This document shows, piece after piece, positions 25,564-34,429 of a stretch of DNA of 64,000 nt (position 1 is its first letter; every line of letters starts with the position of its first letter). Below the pieces are notes generated by a model. The model made no database searches, had not been told where the DNA came from, and saw only the letters and a list, made by a program, of their open reading frames with translations. The DNA comes from Clostridia bacterium (GTDB lineage: Bacteria; Bacillota; Clostridia; Christensenellales; Borkfalkiaceae): positions 14,581 through 78,580 of the forward strand of contig CAAGDF010000003.1 in assembly GCA_900768525.1 (NCBI GenBank), read 5' to 3'. The translations under genes and the position numbers were made by a program.

Positions 25564-26745
25564 ATGGCATATAATTTTGATTTGACTATCGATAGAAAAA
25601 ACACGGGTTCTTTGAAGTGGGATATCGGCGAAAACGAAATTCCGCTATGGGTGGCGGATATGGATTTTGATACCGCCCCCGCGATTAAAAATGCGATTTT
25701 GCGCCGCGCAGAGCAGGGCGTGTTCGGTTATAATGTTGTAACCGACGAATGGTACAACGCGATTTGCGGTTGGTGGTCGCGCCGTCACGGTATAAACATC
25801 CCCAAGGACGAACTCGTATTTTGCACGGGTGTTGTGCCGGCAATATCGTCCGCGGTAAGACGGCTTACCGCTCCTAACGAAAAAGTTATTATTCAGACGC
25901 CCGTGTACAACATATTTTTCAACTCGGTTTTAAACAACGGCAGGCGCGTCGTCGAAGCCCCTCTTTTATACGAAAAAGGGAGCTATAGGTTGAATATCGA
26001 CGATTTGGAGGAAAAATTTGCCGATAAAGAAACCACGCTTATGATACTTTGCAACCCGCATAACCCGGTCGGAAAAATATGGACGAAAGAAGAACTCGCT
26101 TTAATAGGCGAGCTTAGCGAAAAGTATTCGGTAACGGTGATTTCCGATGAAATTCACTGCGATATTACAACGCCCGGTAAAAAATATGTGCCTTACGCTT
26201 CCGTATCCGAGGCTTGTGCGCAAAACAGCGTTACATGCATATCGGCAACCAAAGCGTTCAATATCGCGGGGCTTCAGTGCGCCGCGGTGTACTCGTTCAA
26301 TAAAAAACTTTTGGCAAGGGTGAACCGCGCGCTTAACACCGACGAGGTTGCCGAACCCAACTCTTTTGCTATGTGCGCAACCGTCGCCGCGTTTGACGAA
26401 TGCGAGGACTGGCTTGACGAAATGTGCGCCTATACGTCCGAAAACAAGGCTTTCGTTGCGAATTTTATTGCAAAAAACATACCGCAACTCAAGTTCGTTT
26501 CCTCCGACGCGACTTACCTTTGCTGGGTAGATTGCGGTGCGTTTATCGGCGGTAAGCCTTTTGAAAACGCTGCCGAGTTATGCAAAGAATTAAGAAAAAC
26601 GACGGGCGTTATTTTATCAGAGGGCGGGCAGTTCGGGCTCGGCGGCGATAAATTCGTCCGCATAAACGTTGCCTGTCCGAAAGAATTGCTGACTTGTGCG
26701 CTTGAAAGAATAAAATCGTTTTTCGATAAAGTCATATTGTTTTAA
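25564..26745 (+). CDS. MalY/PatB-type PLP-dependent C-S lyase or aminotransferase
   Basis: A 393-residue fold-type I PLP enzyme. It opens with the family motif SLKWDIGENEIPLWVADMDF (about 17-36), has NPHNPVGKIW, and carries the Schiff-base lysine in SATKAFNIAG (Lys230). The MalY/PatB branch splits cystathionine and cysteine (C-S lyase) and may act as an aminotransferase. It follows the DUF3737 gene closely. Substrate choice between methionine synthesis and cysteine breakdown cannot be set from sequence. Confidence 0.92.
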   Translation: MAYNFDLTIDRKNTGSLKWDIGENEIPLWVADMDFDTAPAIKNAILRRAEQGVFGYNVVTDEWYNAICGWWSRRHGINIPKDELVFCTGVVPAISSAVRRLTAPNEKVIIQTPVYNIFFNSVLNNGRRVVEAPLLYEKGSYRLNIDDLEEKFADKETTLMILCNPHNPVGKIWTKEELALIGELSEKYSVTVISDEIHCDITTPGKKYVPYASVSEACAQNSVTCISATKAFNIAGLQCAAVYSFNKKLLARVNRALNTDEVAEPNSFAMCATVAAFDECEDWLDEMCAYTSENKAFVANFIAKNIPQLKFVSSDATYLCWVDCGAFIGGKPFENAAELCKELRKTTGVILSEGGQFGLGGDKFVRINVACPKELLTCALERIKSFFDKVILF

Positions 26746-26815
26746 TCTTGCTTAGTTTTTGCGCTTAACTAAAGTGCGATGGTATAAACGCAAAAGTTTT
26801 TAACATACTACCGTT

Positions 26816-27022
26816 ATGAAACTAAGCGGAATTTTATCGTATATACTTGTTGCGCTCGGCGCGCTTTTATGGCTGATTTTCGGTCTTTTAAATATTAACG
26901 TTATAGGCGAAATATTCGGCTATAGGTCGATTATCGCACGTTATATATACGTCGGAATAGGTATCGGCGGCATGTTTTTTATATATGTTTCTTTAGCTTT
27001 TCACCCGCTTAAAGGTTTATAA
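26816..27022 (+). CDS. Small DUF378-like membrane protein
   Basis: A 68-residue protein with two membrane helices: residues 5-26 (ILSYILVALGALLWLIFGLL) and about 42-60. The pattern of helix, N-V-I-G-E-I-F-G, helix fits the DUF378 (YuzA-like) family of small membrane proteins with unknown function. The loop GYRSIIAR (residues 35-42) is encoded by dispersed element copy H in frame. There is no obvious ribosome site. It sits alone between malY-like and queT genes. Confidence 0.7.
   Translation: MKLSGILSYILVALGALLWLIFGLLNINVIGEIFGYRSIIARYIYVGIGIGGMFFIYVSLAFHPLKGL
26918..26937 (-). repeat. Dispersed element copy H, inside the DUF378 gene
   Basis: GGCTATAGGTCGATTATCGC lies in frame and encodes most of the loop between the two helices. 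The 5' side also has TTATAGGCGAAATATTC, a possible second, decayed half. Confidence 0.75.
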
Positions 27023-27090
27023 TCCGGGCGGGCTTTTGAACGGCGGAAAGGCGTAAAACGTAAAACTTATGTAATTTGTGCTAAAAACGG

Positions 27091-27119
27091 TTGCCGTTTT
27101 TGGGATATAGTGCTATAAT
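27091..27119 (+). promoter_or_regulatory. Promoter of queT
   Basis: TTGCCG, 17-base spacer, TATAAT. Transcription would begin about 27126, just before the riboswitch. Confidence 0.8.
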
Positions 27120-27129
27120 CGTATCGCTA

Positions 27130-27172
27130 AGGAAGGTTTTCGGAGAACACTTCCTACTAAAAAAACCGAGGT
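27130..27172 (+). promoter_or_regulatory. preQ1-I riboswitch
   Basis: P1 is GGAAG (27131-27135) with CTTCC (27150-27154). The loop holds UUUCGG, and an A-rich tail of seven A is followed by CCGAGG (27166-27171). The loop can pair with CCGAGG to give the H-type pseudoknot of class I preQ1 aptamers. That pairing would hide the GAGG ribosome site of queT, so control is probably translational and OFF with ligand. The downstream genes queT and tgt belong to queuosine salvage, which fits. Confidence 0.85.
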
Positions 27173-27181
27173 AAATTCAAT

Positions 27182-27690
27182 ATGAAATCCGCAGCTCCTT
27201 TGGCGCGCGCGGCGGTTATTGCCGCAGTGTACGCCGTTTGCACGGTAGTTATCGCGCCGCTTTCTTACGGTGCGGTACAGTTCAGAATTGCCGAGTGTCT
27301 ATGCATTCTGGCTTTTTTTATGACGAAGCGGTCGTCGGTCTTACGATCGGATGTTTAATCGCCAATCTGTTTTCGCCTTGCGGTCCGATAGACGTGTTGG
27401 TCGGTACGAGCGCAACGCTTATCGCCGTGCTTTTGTCAAACATTACGTTTAAACGAATTAAAAACAAAGCGCTCGGCTTTATCGTGGGCGCGTCGTTCCC
27501 GATTATAGTCAACGCGTTGCTCGTGCCTGTATCTATACTCGTCGCGTCGCCCGAAGAGGGCAGTTACGTTATCGTTGCGTTGCAGGTCGGTTTAGGTCAG
27601 GCGGCGGTAATCCTTACGTTGGGGCTTGCTCTTTACGCGGTACTTTTGAAACTTTTCGATAACGGCGTGTTAAAAATCAAAAAACCTTGA
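27182..27690 (+). pseudogene. queT: QueT-type queuosine-precursor ECF transporter subunit, split by a frameshift
   Basis: The first frame begins at ATG 27182 and reads MKSAAPLARAAVIAAVYAVCTVVIAPLSYGAVQFRIAECLCILAFF, then runs out of homology and stops at 27356. Homology continues in the -1 frame as YDEAVVGLTIGCLIANLFSPCGPIDV to 27690. The join is a run of seven T at 27313-27319; eight T, or a -1 slip on T-TTT-TTT, restores a full QueT protein of about 169 residues. The product would be the membrane S-component for preQ1/preQ0 uptake. The rest of the gene is intact, so it may be a sequencing indel or slippage rather than decay. (Residue runs here are broken by function: AECLCILAFF is the last in-frame segment.). 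Confidence 0.85.
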
Positions 27691-27724
27691 CAAAACGCTT
27701 AAAATAATATAATATTTAATAAAC

Positions 27725-27767
27725 GAAAAATGCCTTACGTTAAAACCGAAAACGCAGGTATTTTTTT
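27725..27767 (+). terminator. Terminator after queT
   Basis: AAAAATGCCT pairs with AGGTATTTTT (one G-U), with an inner CGTT/AACG pairing, followed by seven T. A TTGACA at 27687-27692, overlapping the queT stop, could start a transcript just upstream, so an attenuator for tgt is an alternative reading. Confidence 0.65.
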
Positions 27768-27830
27768 GTGAGTAATTTTATAGCGGAGTTTTTTGCTATC
27801 GTATTGCTTGGCGCAAATCGGCTCAAAATA

Positions 27831-28987
<1,157 letters not shown>

Positions 28988-29100
28988 GTATTCGCAAAAA
29001 ATAACTTGCTAAAATAACGTTTTTCATTTATTATATATAAAAAAGCGAAAGCGGGCGGCGCGCTACGGTGCCGTTGCCCGTTTTGCAAAACGGAGAAAAG

Positions 29101-29619
29101 ATGTTTAACATATTGTATTCATTATTGGAAACGTCAGCCGAAACCTCTGCGAATCAAAGCGGTTTTGCGGTATTTATTTCGCGTTACGGTTTACTGATCG
29201 TAATCGCGGTGCTTTTTATCGGTATGATTTGGTTTTCGAGCCGTCAGCGTAAAAAGCAGGAAAAAGAAATGAACGATAAACTCAGCTCGCTCAAAGTCGG
29301 CGATAAGATCGAAACTATCGGAAGAATTTACGGAACTATCGTTTCCGTTAACGAGGAAGAAAACACGATCATCGTTTTAACCGGCGACGAAGATCACCCC
29401 GGTTACGTTAAACTCGACAAAATGGCGGTATACCGCACTATAGTCGATTACCCCGAACAGCCCGCTGCCGAAACGACCGAAAGCACGGCTGCCGAAGCTG
29501 CGGAAACAACCGAAACGGCTGAACCCGCTGCGGAAAACGTGTTTGAAGAAACCGCAACCGAAACCGCCGAACCTGCCGATAGAGCGGACGAAACCAAGAC
29601 GGAAAATTCGGAAAACTAA
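29101..29619 (+). CDS. yajC: Preprotein translocase subunit YajC
   Basis: A 172-residue protein. One membrane helix (about 22-42, YGLLIVIAVLFIGMIWF) is followed by the YajC core with RKKQEKEMNDKL and LKVGDKIETIGRIYGTIV. The last 55 residues are a Glu/Ala/Thr-rich acidic tail longer than in most YajC proteins. YajC associates with SecDF. It follows tgt, as in the classical tgt-yajC-secDF order, but secD/secF are not here; the glycogen cluster follows instead. GGAG lies eight bases before the ATG at 29101; a frame to 29068 adds only an unlikely leader. Confidence 0.93.
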   Translation: MFNILYSLLETSAETSANQSGFAVFISRYGLLIVIAVLFIGMIWFSSRQRKKQEKEMNDKLSSLKVGDKIETIGRIYGTIVSVNEEENTIIVLTGDEDHPGYVKLDKMAVYRTIVDYPEQPAAETTESTAAEAAETTETAEPAAENVFEETATETAEPADRADETKTENSEN

Positions 29620-29631
29620 ATAAGAATTACA

Positions 29632-29652
29632 GCCGATAATCGACCTATACGC
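29632..29652 (+). repeat. Dispersed element copy J
   Basis: GCCGATAATCGACCTATACGC, with an extra base at the left edge and one change near the right edge. It supplies one arm of the yajC terminator. Confidence 0.75.
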
Positions 29653-29669
29653 CGACTTATCGGTTTTTT
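29633..29669 (+). terminator. Terminator of yajC built partly from a dispersed element
   Basis: CCGATAA, a 17-base loop, TTATCGG, then six T. The 5' arm and loop are dispersed element copy J. Confidence 0.75.
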
Positions 29670-29791
29670 CTTGCGCTTTTTACCGTCCGAAAGTTATCGG
29701 CTAAAGGTAAGAAAAATCGAAAGCGCGCGCCGCATACAAAGCGACAATTTAAGTTTTTTTTCGATCTGCGGCGAAAAAATATTCAAATCGG

Positions 29792-29820
29792 TTGATAAAA
29801 CGGGCAAAATATAGTATAAT
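29792..29820 (+). promoter_or_regulatory. Promoter of the glycogen cluster
   Basis: TTGATA, 17-base spacer, TATAAT. It lies about 145 bases before the glgB start. I see no convincing operator in the leader. Confidence 0.82.
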
Positions 29821-29964
29821 AAATTTGCGAAGAAAATAAAGATATTCGGTCGCCCGCGCATGAGGGCAATCCGCCCGCAAAAGTGTTGGCAAAACGCCTC
29901 GGCATTTCGGGGAAAAATAAAGTCGCTCGGCGGCAACTTAATGCTCAATCACAAAAGGCTGTTT

Positions 29965-31836
29965 ATGAAAAACGATCTACCTGTTTATTTATTTCATCAA
30001 GGCACTAATTACCGTTCATATGATTTTCTCGGGAGCCATTTCGGGAAAGAGGACGGCAAATCGGGTGTCTTTTTTCGCGTGTATGCGCCCAATGCATACG
30101 CCGTTTCGGTCGTGGGTGATTTTAACGGTTGGGACGAAACCAAAAATCCGATGACGAAGATTTCCGATCAGGGCGTTTACGAAACGTTCGTCGAAGGTCT
30201 TAAAGAGTACGATTCTTATAAATATGCAGTAAAATCTGCCGAAAAGTGGACATTTAAAGCCGATCCCTACGCATTCCATGCCGAAACCTCTCCGCAAACC
30301 GCATCCAAGGTTTACGAACTCGATGGTTACGCTTGGAAGGACGGAAAATATATGGATGCCCGTTCGGAACGCGACGTTTATTCCGAACCCGTCAACATTT
30401 ACGAGGTAAACTTAGGCAGTTGGAAACGTCACGAAAACGGCGATTATTACACCTATCGCGAATACGCAAGCGAACTCGTGGCGTATCTTAAAAAGATGAA
30501 TTACACGCACGTGGAACTTATGCCGATAACCGAGTTTCCGTTCGACGGCAGCTGGGGATATCAGGTAACGGGTTATTTTGCGGTAACGTCGCGCTTCGGC
30601 ACTCCGCACGATTTTATGTATTTTGTGGACGAGTGCCACAAAGCGGGCATCGGCGTAATTCTCGACTGGGTTCCCGCGCATTTTCCCAAGGACGAGCACG
30701 GACTTTATATGTTCGACGGCACTTGTTGTTACGAGTATTCGGACGAGCGCCTGCGCGAACATAAAGGTTGGGGAACCTGCGTTTTCGATTTCGGTAAGAA
30801 CGAAGTTCAGTCGTTTCTGATTTCTTCCGCGACTTTCTTTTTCGATAAATATCATATCGACGGCTTGCGCGTAGATGCGGTTGCTTCTATGCTTTATCTC
30901 GATTACGACCGCAAAGACGGCGAGTGGATAGCAAACGACGAGGGCGGCAACATAAACAAAGCCGCGGTCGCGCTTTTAAGAAAAACCAACAGCGCGATAT
31001 TCGGCAGTTTTGCGGGAGTCATGATGATAGCCGAAGAATCAACGGCGTTTCCGCTTGTAACCGCGCCCGTGTGCGACGGCGGACTCGGGTTCAATTTCAA
31101 ATGGAACATGGGTTGGATGAACGACGTATTGTCGTATGTTTCCACCGATCCGTATTTCAGGGGCGGTTGCCACAACAAGATGACTTTCTCTATGATGTAT
31201 GCTTTTTCGGAGAATTTCATCTTGCCCGTTTCGCACGACGAGGTTGTGCACGGCAAGCGCTCGCTCATAGATAAAATGCCCGGCGATTACGACAGCAAGT
31301 TTGCAACCGTCCGCGCGCTAATGGGCTTTATGTACTCGCACCCGGGCAAAAAACTCAATTTTATGGGCAGCGAGATCGGACAGTTCAAAGAATGGAACTA
31401 TAAAGAGGGTGTGGAGTTTTTCCTGCTCGAGTACGAATCGCATAAAAAACTGCATTATTTTTTCAAAAAGCTCAACGAGTTTTATGCGAATACGCCCGCG
31501 CTTTATTCAATCGAGCGTTCGTGGGACGGTTTTGAATGGCTTGTCGCCGACGATAACAACAACAACGTTTACGCTTACGAGCGTATGGACGGCAACGGTC
31601 AGTCGGTTGTCGCGATATGCAACTTTTCGGGCGTAGATCAGGAAAACTATCGTATAGGCATAGGCAAAGGCAAATACAAAGTGGTGTTCGATTCCGATTC
31701 GGTTTCGTTCGGCGGCAAAGGCACTTTTGCCAAAAAGACTTACTCGGTCAAAAACGTGCCGTCGCACGGCAAACGCCAGTCTATTTGCATCAACATAGCG
31801 AAATTATCGTTTTTGTATCTCATTAAGGTGCAGTAA
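29965..31836 (+). CDS. glgB: 1,4-alpha-glucan branching enzyme
   Basis: A 623-residue GlgB with an N-terminal CBM48 domain (VRVYAPNA-like FRVYAPNAYAVSVVGDFNGW) and a GH13 barrel. Catalytic residues are Asp304 in DGLRVDAVASML and Glu357 in MIAEEST; the transition-state His-Asp pair is H424-D425 in PVSHDEVVHG. It makes alpha-1,6 branches in glycogen. I chose the ATG at 29965 because AAAAGG lies six bases upstream; ATGs further upstream give non-homologous residues. It leads the cluster glgB-C-D-A-P. Confidence 0.95.
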   Translation: MKNDLPVYLFHQGTNYRSYDFLGSHFGKEDGKSGVFFRVYAPNAYAVSVVGDFNGWDETKNPMTKISDQGVYETFVEGLKEYDSYKYAVKSAEKWTFKADPYAFHAETSPQTASKVYELDGYAWKDGKYMDARSERDVYSEPVNIYEVNLGSWKRHENGDYYTYREYASELVAYLKKMNYTHVELMPITEFPFDGSWGYQVTGYFAVTSRFGTPHDFMYFVDECHKAGIGVILDWVPAHFPKDEHGLYMFDGTCCYEYSDERLREHKGWGTCVFDFGKNEVQSFLISSATFFFDKYHIDGLRVDAVASMLYLDYDRKDGEWIANDEGGNINKAAVALLRKTNSAIFGSFAGVMMIAEESTAFPLVTAPVCDGGLGFNFKWNMGWMNDVLSYVSTDPYFRGGCHNKMTFSMMYAFSENFILPVSHDEVVHGKRSLIDKMPGDYDSKFATVRALMGFMYSHPGKKLNFMGSEIGQFKEWNYKEGVEFFLLEYESHKKLHYFFKKLNEFYANTPALYSIERSWDGFEWLVADDNNNNVYAYERMDGNGQSVVAICNFSGVDQENYRIGIGKGKYKVVFDSDSVSFGGKGTFAKKTYSVKNVPSHGKRQSICINIAKLSFLYLIKVQ

Positions 31837-31983
31837 ACGTTATAAATTAAAGGGAATTATCACTGAAAACGAAAACGTTTCTATGGGGCGGCTTTCATAA
31901 ATGCAAGCATTTCCGTAAAGGCAGGCGATTGCAAGTTTAAGTCGTTTTGCATAAATCGCTTTCGTGAATAAGGGGAGGAAAAA

Positions 31984-33168
31984 ATGCCGAGACAAAAAGA
32001 ATGTGTGGCAATGTTACTTGCCGGAGGGCAAGGCAGCAGACTTTACGCATTGACTTCAAAAATTGCAAAACCTGCGGTGCCGTTCGGCGGAAAATACAGA
32101 ATAATCGATTTTCCGCTTTCAAACTGCGTAAACTCGGGTATAGACACGGTTGGCGTACTCACGCAGTACCAGCCGCTTGTTCTTAACGATTACATAGGCA
32201 ACGGGCAGCCGTGGGATCTCGACCGAACCTACGGCGGGGTTCATATACTGTCGCCTTATCAGGCAAAGCATGGTTCGGAGTGGTACAAGGGTACCGCCAA
32301 CGCGATTTATCAGAATCTGCCGTTTATCCAAAGGTATAACCCCGAGTATGTGCTTATACTTTCGGGCGATCATATCTATAAGATGAACTATGATAAAATG
32401 CTCGCGTTCCACAAAAAGAACGGTGCGGACGTAACCGTTGCGACCATTCGTGTTCCTATGAGCGAGGCTTCGCGTTTCGGCATAGTCAACACGGGCAAAA
32501 ACGGCAAGATAGAGCAGTTTGAAGAAAAGCCCGCCAACCCCAAAAGCGATCTTGCGTCGATGGGCATTTATATCTTCACTGCCGAAAAACTTTATAAATA
32601 TCTCGAAAAGGACGAGCAAACCCCGAACAGTTCCAACGATTTCGGCAAGAACATTCTTCCCGACATGCTTGCTTCGGGCGAAAAAATGTATGCCTACGTT
32701 TTCTCGGGTTATTGGAAAGACGTCGGTACGATCGATTCGCTGTACGACGCGAATATGGATCTGCTCGGCGAAAAGCCCGTATTCGATATTGCCGATTACA
32801 ACTGGAGAATTCATTCGCGCAACCCGGTCGCCCCGCCGCATTATATAGGTCCGGACGGCGTTGTTACTCGCAGTATTGTCGCGCTCGGCTGCGAGGTTGA
32901 CGGCACGGTTAAAAATTCCGTGTTGTCGTCCAACGTCAAAGTCGAAGAGGGAGCGGTAATAGAGGGCAGCGTGGTGTTTTCCGGCTGTACTATCGCTCGC
33001 GGCGCGCATATAGTCAACGCCATTATCGACGAAAACGTGGTAATCGGCGAAAATGCGGTTGTAGGCTCGGGCGAAACTCCGCGCAAAATAACCGTTTTAG
33101 GGCGTGACGTTCACATAGGCATGTGCGAAGTTATAGAAGCGGGAAAGATTATCGAGGGGGATAAATAA
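31984..33168 (+). CDS. glgC: Glucose-1-phosphate adenylyltransferase, GlgC subunit
   Basis: A 394-residue protein with [11 protein letters not shown] (10-20), [32 protein letters not shown] and a C-terminal left-handed beta-helix. It makes ADP-glucose from glucose-1-phosphate and ATP. GGGGAGG precedes the ATG. Its TAA overlaps the ATG of glgD by one base, so the two subunits are translationally coupled, as in the heterotetrameric GlgCD enzymes of Bacillota. Confidence 0.96.
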   Translation: MPRQKECVAMLLAGGQGSRLYALTSKIAKPAVPFGGKYRIIDFPLSNCVNSGIDTVGVLTQYQPLVLNDYIGNGQPWDLDRTYGGVHILSPYQAKHGSEWYKGTANAIYQNLPFIQRYNPEYVLILSGDHIYKMNYDKMLAFHKKNGADVTVATIRVPMSEASRFGIVNTGKNGKIEQFEEKPANPKSDLASMGIYIFTAEKLYKYLEKDEQTPNSSNDFGKNILPDMLASGEKMYAYVFSGYWKDVGTIDSLYDANMDLLGEKPVFDIADYNWRIHSRNPVAPPHYIGPDGVVTRSIVALGCEVDGTVKNSVLSSNVKVEEGAVIEGSVVFSGCTIARGAHIVNAIIDENVVIGENAVVGSGETPRKITVLGRDVHIGMCEVIEAGKIIEGDK

Positions 33169-34289
33169 TGGACGCACTGGGTATAATTTTTTCTAACATA
33201 CACGACGATAACGTTCCGGAACTCACCGTCGAACGTACTATGGCGTCGATTCCTTTTTGCGGAAGATATCGTCTTATCGATTTTCCGCTTTCGGGTATGG
33301 TCAACAGCGGAATAAGCAAAGTCGGCGTAATTACAAAGAGCAACTATCAGTCGCTTATGGATCACGTCGGCAGCGGTAAAGACTGGGATCTTGCCCGTCG
33401 TCACGGCGGTCTTATAATTCTTCCTCCGTTCGGCGTGCAGGAAAGCAAGTCGCTTTACGGCACACGGCTCGAGGCGTTGAAAACGGTTACGGGCTTTTTG
33501 GCTAAGTCCACCGAAGAATACGTCGTTATGTCGGACAGCGATATCGTCTGCTGCATGAATTTCGACGATCTGCTCGACTACCACACGAAAAAACAGGCGG
33601 ATATCACGCTCGTTTACGTAAAGACCAATTCGGACTCCGTTCACGGCACGAACAATATCGTTCTCGAAATGGATAAATCGGGCAAAATCATAGATATGGC
33701 GTTCGATCCCGAATACGAAGAAAAGCGCAAAGTTTGCCTTTACGCCAACGTTTGCATAATGAAGCGCACGCTTTTGCAAAACCTTATCGCCGATGCGGTC
33801 GCACATAACAAACGCCATTTCGGCGCGGATATTCTCGCCGCAAACTTAAACCGTTTCAAGATTTGCGCCGCCGAGCACAAGGGGTATTTCGTCAAGATTT
33901 CTTCGCTGCAAAGCTACTATGAAGAAAGTTTAAAACTGCTCGATAAAAAGAAACGCGACGCGCTTTTCGGTAACGGCAACTCGGTTTATACCAAGGTTAA
34001 AGACAGCGCACCCACCCGTTACGGCGAAAAATGTATCGTTAAAAATTCGCTTATCGCCGACGGTTGCGAGATAGAAGGCGAGGTATATAACAGCATAATC
34101 TTCCGCGGCGTAAAAATCGGCAAAGGCACAATCGTGCGCGACAGCGTGCTTATGCAAGGCACTATCACGGGCGAGAACAGCCTTATAAATTGCATTATTA
34201 CCGATAAGAACGTGCTTATAAAAGACAGAAGAGTGTTAAGCGGCTGCAAAACGCACCCGTTCTTCGTATATAAAAACAGCGTTTTATAA
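33168..34289 (+). CDS. glgD: Glucose-1-phosphate adenylyltransferase, GlgD subunit
   Basis: A 373-residue homologue of GlgC. The N-terminal nucleotide loop is degenerate: instead of AGGQGSRL it reads ALGIIFSNIHDDNVPEL, typical of the non-catalytic GlgD subunit. PFCGRYRLIDFPLSGMVNSGI and the C-terminal beta-helix are kept. It modulates the GlgC activity in the mixed tetramer. It begins within the glgC stop codon. Confidence 0.93.
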   Translation: MDALGIIFSNIHDDNVPELTVERTMASIPFCGRYRLIDFPLSGMVNSGISKVGVITKSNYQSLMDHVGSGKDWDLARRHGGLIILPPFGVQESKSLYGTRLEALKTVTGFLAKSTEEYVVMSDSDIVCCMNFDDLLDYHTKKQADITLVYVKTNSDSVHGTNNIVLEMDKSGKIIDMAFDPEYEEKRKVCLYANVCIMKRTLLQNLIADAVAHNKRHFGADILAANLNRFKICAAEHKGYFVKISSLQSYYEESLKLLDKKKRDALFGNGNSVYTKVKDSAPTRYGEKCIVKNSLIADGCEIEGEVYNSIIFRGVKIGKGTIVRDSVLMQGTITGENSLINCIITDKNVLIKDRRVLSGCKTHPFFVYKNSVL

Positions 34290-34324
34290 ACCGCGCAAAA
34301 CGGCAGGTAAAAACGCAAAAGTCG

Positions 34325-34344
34325 GGCAATAGGTCGATTATCGC
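34325..34344 (-). repeat. Dispersed element copy K
   Basis: GGCAATAGGTCGATTATCGC, with one change in the core, between glgD and glgA. AAAAG lies to the left and TTTTT to the right. Confidence 0.8.
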
Positions 34345-34429
34345 GTATTTTTGATTAAAAACGCGAACCAATTGCCTTGCGCCCGAAACATAATAAACAG
34401 AAATAATTTTTTAATGGAGTGTTTTGATT

